A stretch of DNA of 5,488 nucleotides from Actinomycetota bacterium. GTDB lineage: Bacteria; Actinomycetota; Acidimicrobiia; Acidimicrobiales; Ilumatobacteraceae. Shown in pieces: positions 5,413 to 5,488 of this stretch. The position numbers and the translations under genes are program-made. Each line of letters starts with the position of its first letter. Positions within the stretch are counted from its first letter, which is position 1. The notes beneath the pieces were generated by a model, which was not told the DNA's origin, made no database searches, and saw only the letters and a program-made list of their open reading frames with translations. The stretch spans positions 1 to 5,488 of the forward strand of contig VERK01000152.1 of assembly GCA_018882725.1 (NCBI GenBank), given 5' to 3'.

Positions 5413-5487
5413 TCAGAAACCGTAGGACTGGGCGAGTTCGGGATCGCGTGCGGCGAGTTCGCGGGCCAACTGCACGACCACCTTGCA
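5413..5487 (-). CDS. C-terminal end of an upstream gene, cut by the right edge
   Basis: The minus frame entering from the right edge encodes CKVVVQLARELAARD, then PELAQSYGF, and stops with TGA at 5415-5413. Its helical, charged composition and G/C-rich third positions match real coding in this genome, and its stop lies 24 nt before the CoA-ester lyase start, as in an operon. I prefer it over the frame that runs on through the SD and into the lyase gene. 24 residues are too few to name a family. A CoA-metabolism partner such as an acyl-CoA dehydrogenase, dehydratase or CoA transferase would fit the context, but nothing in the residues proves it. Confidence 0.6.
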   Translation of the reverse strand, partial: CKVVVQLARELAARDPELAQSYGF

Positions 5488-5488
5488 C

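Noticed and set aside
5300..5488. A minus-strand frame from the right edge running through the lyase start
   Set aside because: It overlaps the strong SD and first 89 bases of the lyase gene in another frame; the neighbouring frame ending at 5413 is the natural gene end.
1..5488. CRISPR array, transposase or tandem repeats
   Set aside because: No regularly spaced repeats, no transposase motifs and no insertion-sequence ends were seen; the 1772-1826 palindrome is a single unit in this window.

Overview
Most of the window (about position 350 to the right end) is GC-rich DNA whose long CDSs, G/C-ending codons and weak Shine-Dalgarno signals suggest a high-GC bacterium. An actinobacterium, perhaps of the Acidimicrobiia type, is my best guess, but no rRNA or marker gene is present to prove it. 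The first ~340 bases are clearly AT-richer and use different codons. They look like DNA from another source, joined inside a gene near a GATC at 351-354.

Layout. 1-350 (AT-rich): two minus-strand coding remnants. One is a possible partial gene running off the left edge. The other is the lysine-rich C-terminal part of a small protein, perhaps DUF3467-like, cut off at the junction. 351-902 (+): the C-terminal ~183 residues of a probable 6-hydroxynicotinate reductase, without its N-terminal half. 906-1763 (+): a complete UPF0280/ApbE-like protein, 3 nt downstream and surely co-transcribed. 1772-1826: a perfect 26-bp inverted repeat with a 3-nt loop, placed between convergent genes. 1857-3209 (-): a class III PLP aminotransferase resembling taurine/beta-alanine:pyruvate aminotransferases. 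3210-3309: a divergent promoter region. 3310-3978 (+): a dienelactone hydrolase-family protein. 4008-4517 (-): a membrane-anchored peptidoglycan-binding-domain protein. 4522-5388 (-): a HpcH/HpaI (CitE-like) CoA-ester lyase. 5413-5487 (-): the last 24 codons of an upstream gene. The last three minus-strand genes are closely spaced and probably form one operon.

Taken together, the GC-rich part reads as a chromosomal catabolic neighbourhood: N-heterocycle (nicotinate) reduction, amine or aminosulfonate transamination, an alpha/beta hydrolase and acyl-CoA cleavage. The functional link between Hnr and UPF0280 is the best supported, because they are adjacent and a plausible flavin-attachment role connects them. 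The other genes may simply be neighbours. No mobile element, CRISPR array, tRNA or rRNA was seen. I found no convincing novel defence or signalling system; the points most worth a second look are the compositional junction, the perfect palindrome and the Hnr/UPF0280 pair.
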